From Adiantum capillus-veneris (taxonomy: Eukaryota > Streptophyta > Polypodiopsida > Polypodiales > Pteridaceae), in the NCBI GenBank assembly GCA_014529385.2, contig CM043965.1, forward strand, positions 66,125,190-66,189,189: DNA of 64,000 nucleotides, given 5' to 3'. A program made the translations under genes and the position numbers. The notes below the pieces were generated by a model, which was given only the letters and a program-made list of their open reading frames with translations, searched no databases and had not been told where the DNA came from. Of the stretch, positions 63,801-64,000 are shown piece after piece. Position 1 is the stretch's first letter. Every line of letters starts with the position of its first letter.

Positions 63801-64000
63801 TCTGTGGACCTCGACTCGAGAGCCAAGATCGGTTCTTCGTGATTGATCCAATCTACAATGAGGTTAGCTTCACTAGAGAAAGTATCAACTAACACATCAT
63901 CCTTGTGAACAATCACATCATCTTTATGCAAATATTTATGCTTGTGAGAAATCACATCGTGATCATCATGCAAATCATCATGCTTGTCATTGTCATTCAA
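63801..64000 (-). pseudogene. Gyp-J pol, part 2 (right of Gyp-H)
   Basis: The minus-strand frame is open to the window edge: a His/Asp/Lys-rich stretch (DDLHDDHDVISHKHKYLHKD) and then NHEEPILALESRS, the unit also present left of Gyp-H. The acidic and histidine-rich part has short internal repeats (KDDVIVHKDDVLV). No catalytic motif is seen. The rest of Gyp-J lies outside the window. Confidence 0.5.

Larger units (their letters stand above)
47213..64000 (-). mobile_element. Gyp-J: gypsy-type element, host of LINE and Gyp-H
   Basis: The minus-strand element enters the window from the right edge. Its 3' LTR (47213-54741) is split by the LINE; its coding body (54742-64000) is split by Gyp-H. A polypurine tract (AAAAGGAGGGGA on the minus strand, about 54753-54742) fixes the orientation. 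It inserted into the Gyp-I chromodomain; the left flank is TTCGG (47208-47212), the other copy is outside the window. A related 3' end lies inverted at 1-895. Confidence 0.8.

Noticed and set aside
55492-63854. A 60-bp target-site duplication flanking Gyp-H
   Set aside because: A perfect five-base GGGGT duplication at the exact LTR ends explains the insertion; the longer similarity is a pre-existing 66-bp tandem repeat.

Overview
The window is a piece of a large, transposon-rich land-plant nuclear genome. The evidence is plant-type Ty1/copia and Ty3/gypsy LTR retrotransposons, primer sites matching initiator tRNA-Met, long GA/TC microsatellites, and one host gene fragment: the last exon of an ataxin-3/Josephin deubiquitinase (2590-3141, +). 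I cannot name the species. No rRNA genes, CRISPR arrays or bacterial-type operons are visible. Labels such as Cop-A or Gyp-H are local to this annotation.

Layout. (1) 1-3359: a truncated Gyp-J-family 3' end, tracts rich in a GCGTTTT motif, a 263-bp palindrome with GA/TC ends, a degenerate tRNA-like sequence, then the ataxin-3 exon. (2) 3360-5851: a deleted copia relic (Cop-E). (3) 6331-25775: nest 1. Copia element Cop-A (-, target duplication CTCAT) holds three later insertions: a small LTR element (LTR-B, 6379-7868), Cop-C (+, 8507-14426, TATCA) and Cop-D (-, 18508-24053, GCCAT). Removing them leaves Cop-A at about 6.5 kb. (4) 25781-28140: a gag relic. (5) 28140-36362: mostly non-coding, with twin perfect hairpins, mosaic repeats and microsatellites. 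(6) 36363-46449: two solo LTRs, a gypsy integrase relic (Gyp-F) split by a non-coding LTR element (NA-G, 40292-43282) carrying arrays of RNA-hairpin-like repeats, and the LTR of Gyp-I. (7) 45887-64000: nest 2. Gyp-I is cut in its chromodomain by Gyp-J (-), whose 3' LTR is cut by a full-length LINE (47449-53736, 14-bp target duplication). Its body is cut by the chromodomain gypsy element Gyp-H (+, 55563-63795, GGGGT).

Every coding transposon copy carries stops, frameshifts or deletions, so none looks autonomous as it stands. Gyp-H and Cop-D are the least decayed. The most unusual signals are structural: hairpin arrays in NA-G, a hairpin next to the polypurine tract shared by NA-G and Gyp-I, a conserved LTR module shared by three otherwise different LTR families (seven copies), and three repeated hairpins in the LINE leader, two of which differ by compensatory changes. 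All alignments and boundaries were made by eye; no searches were run.
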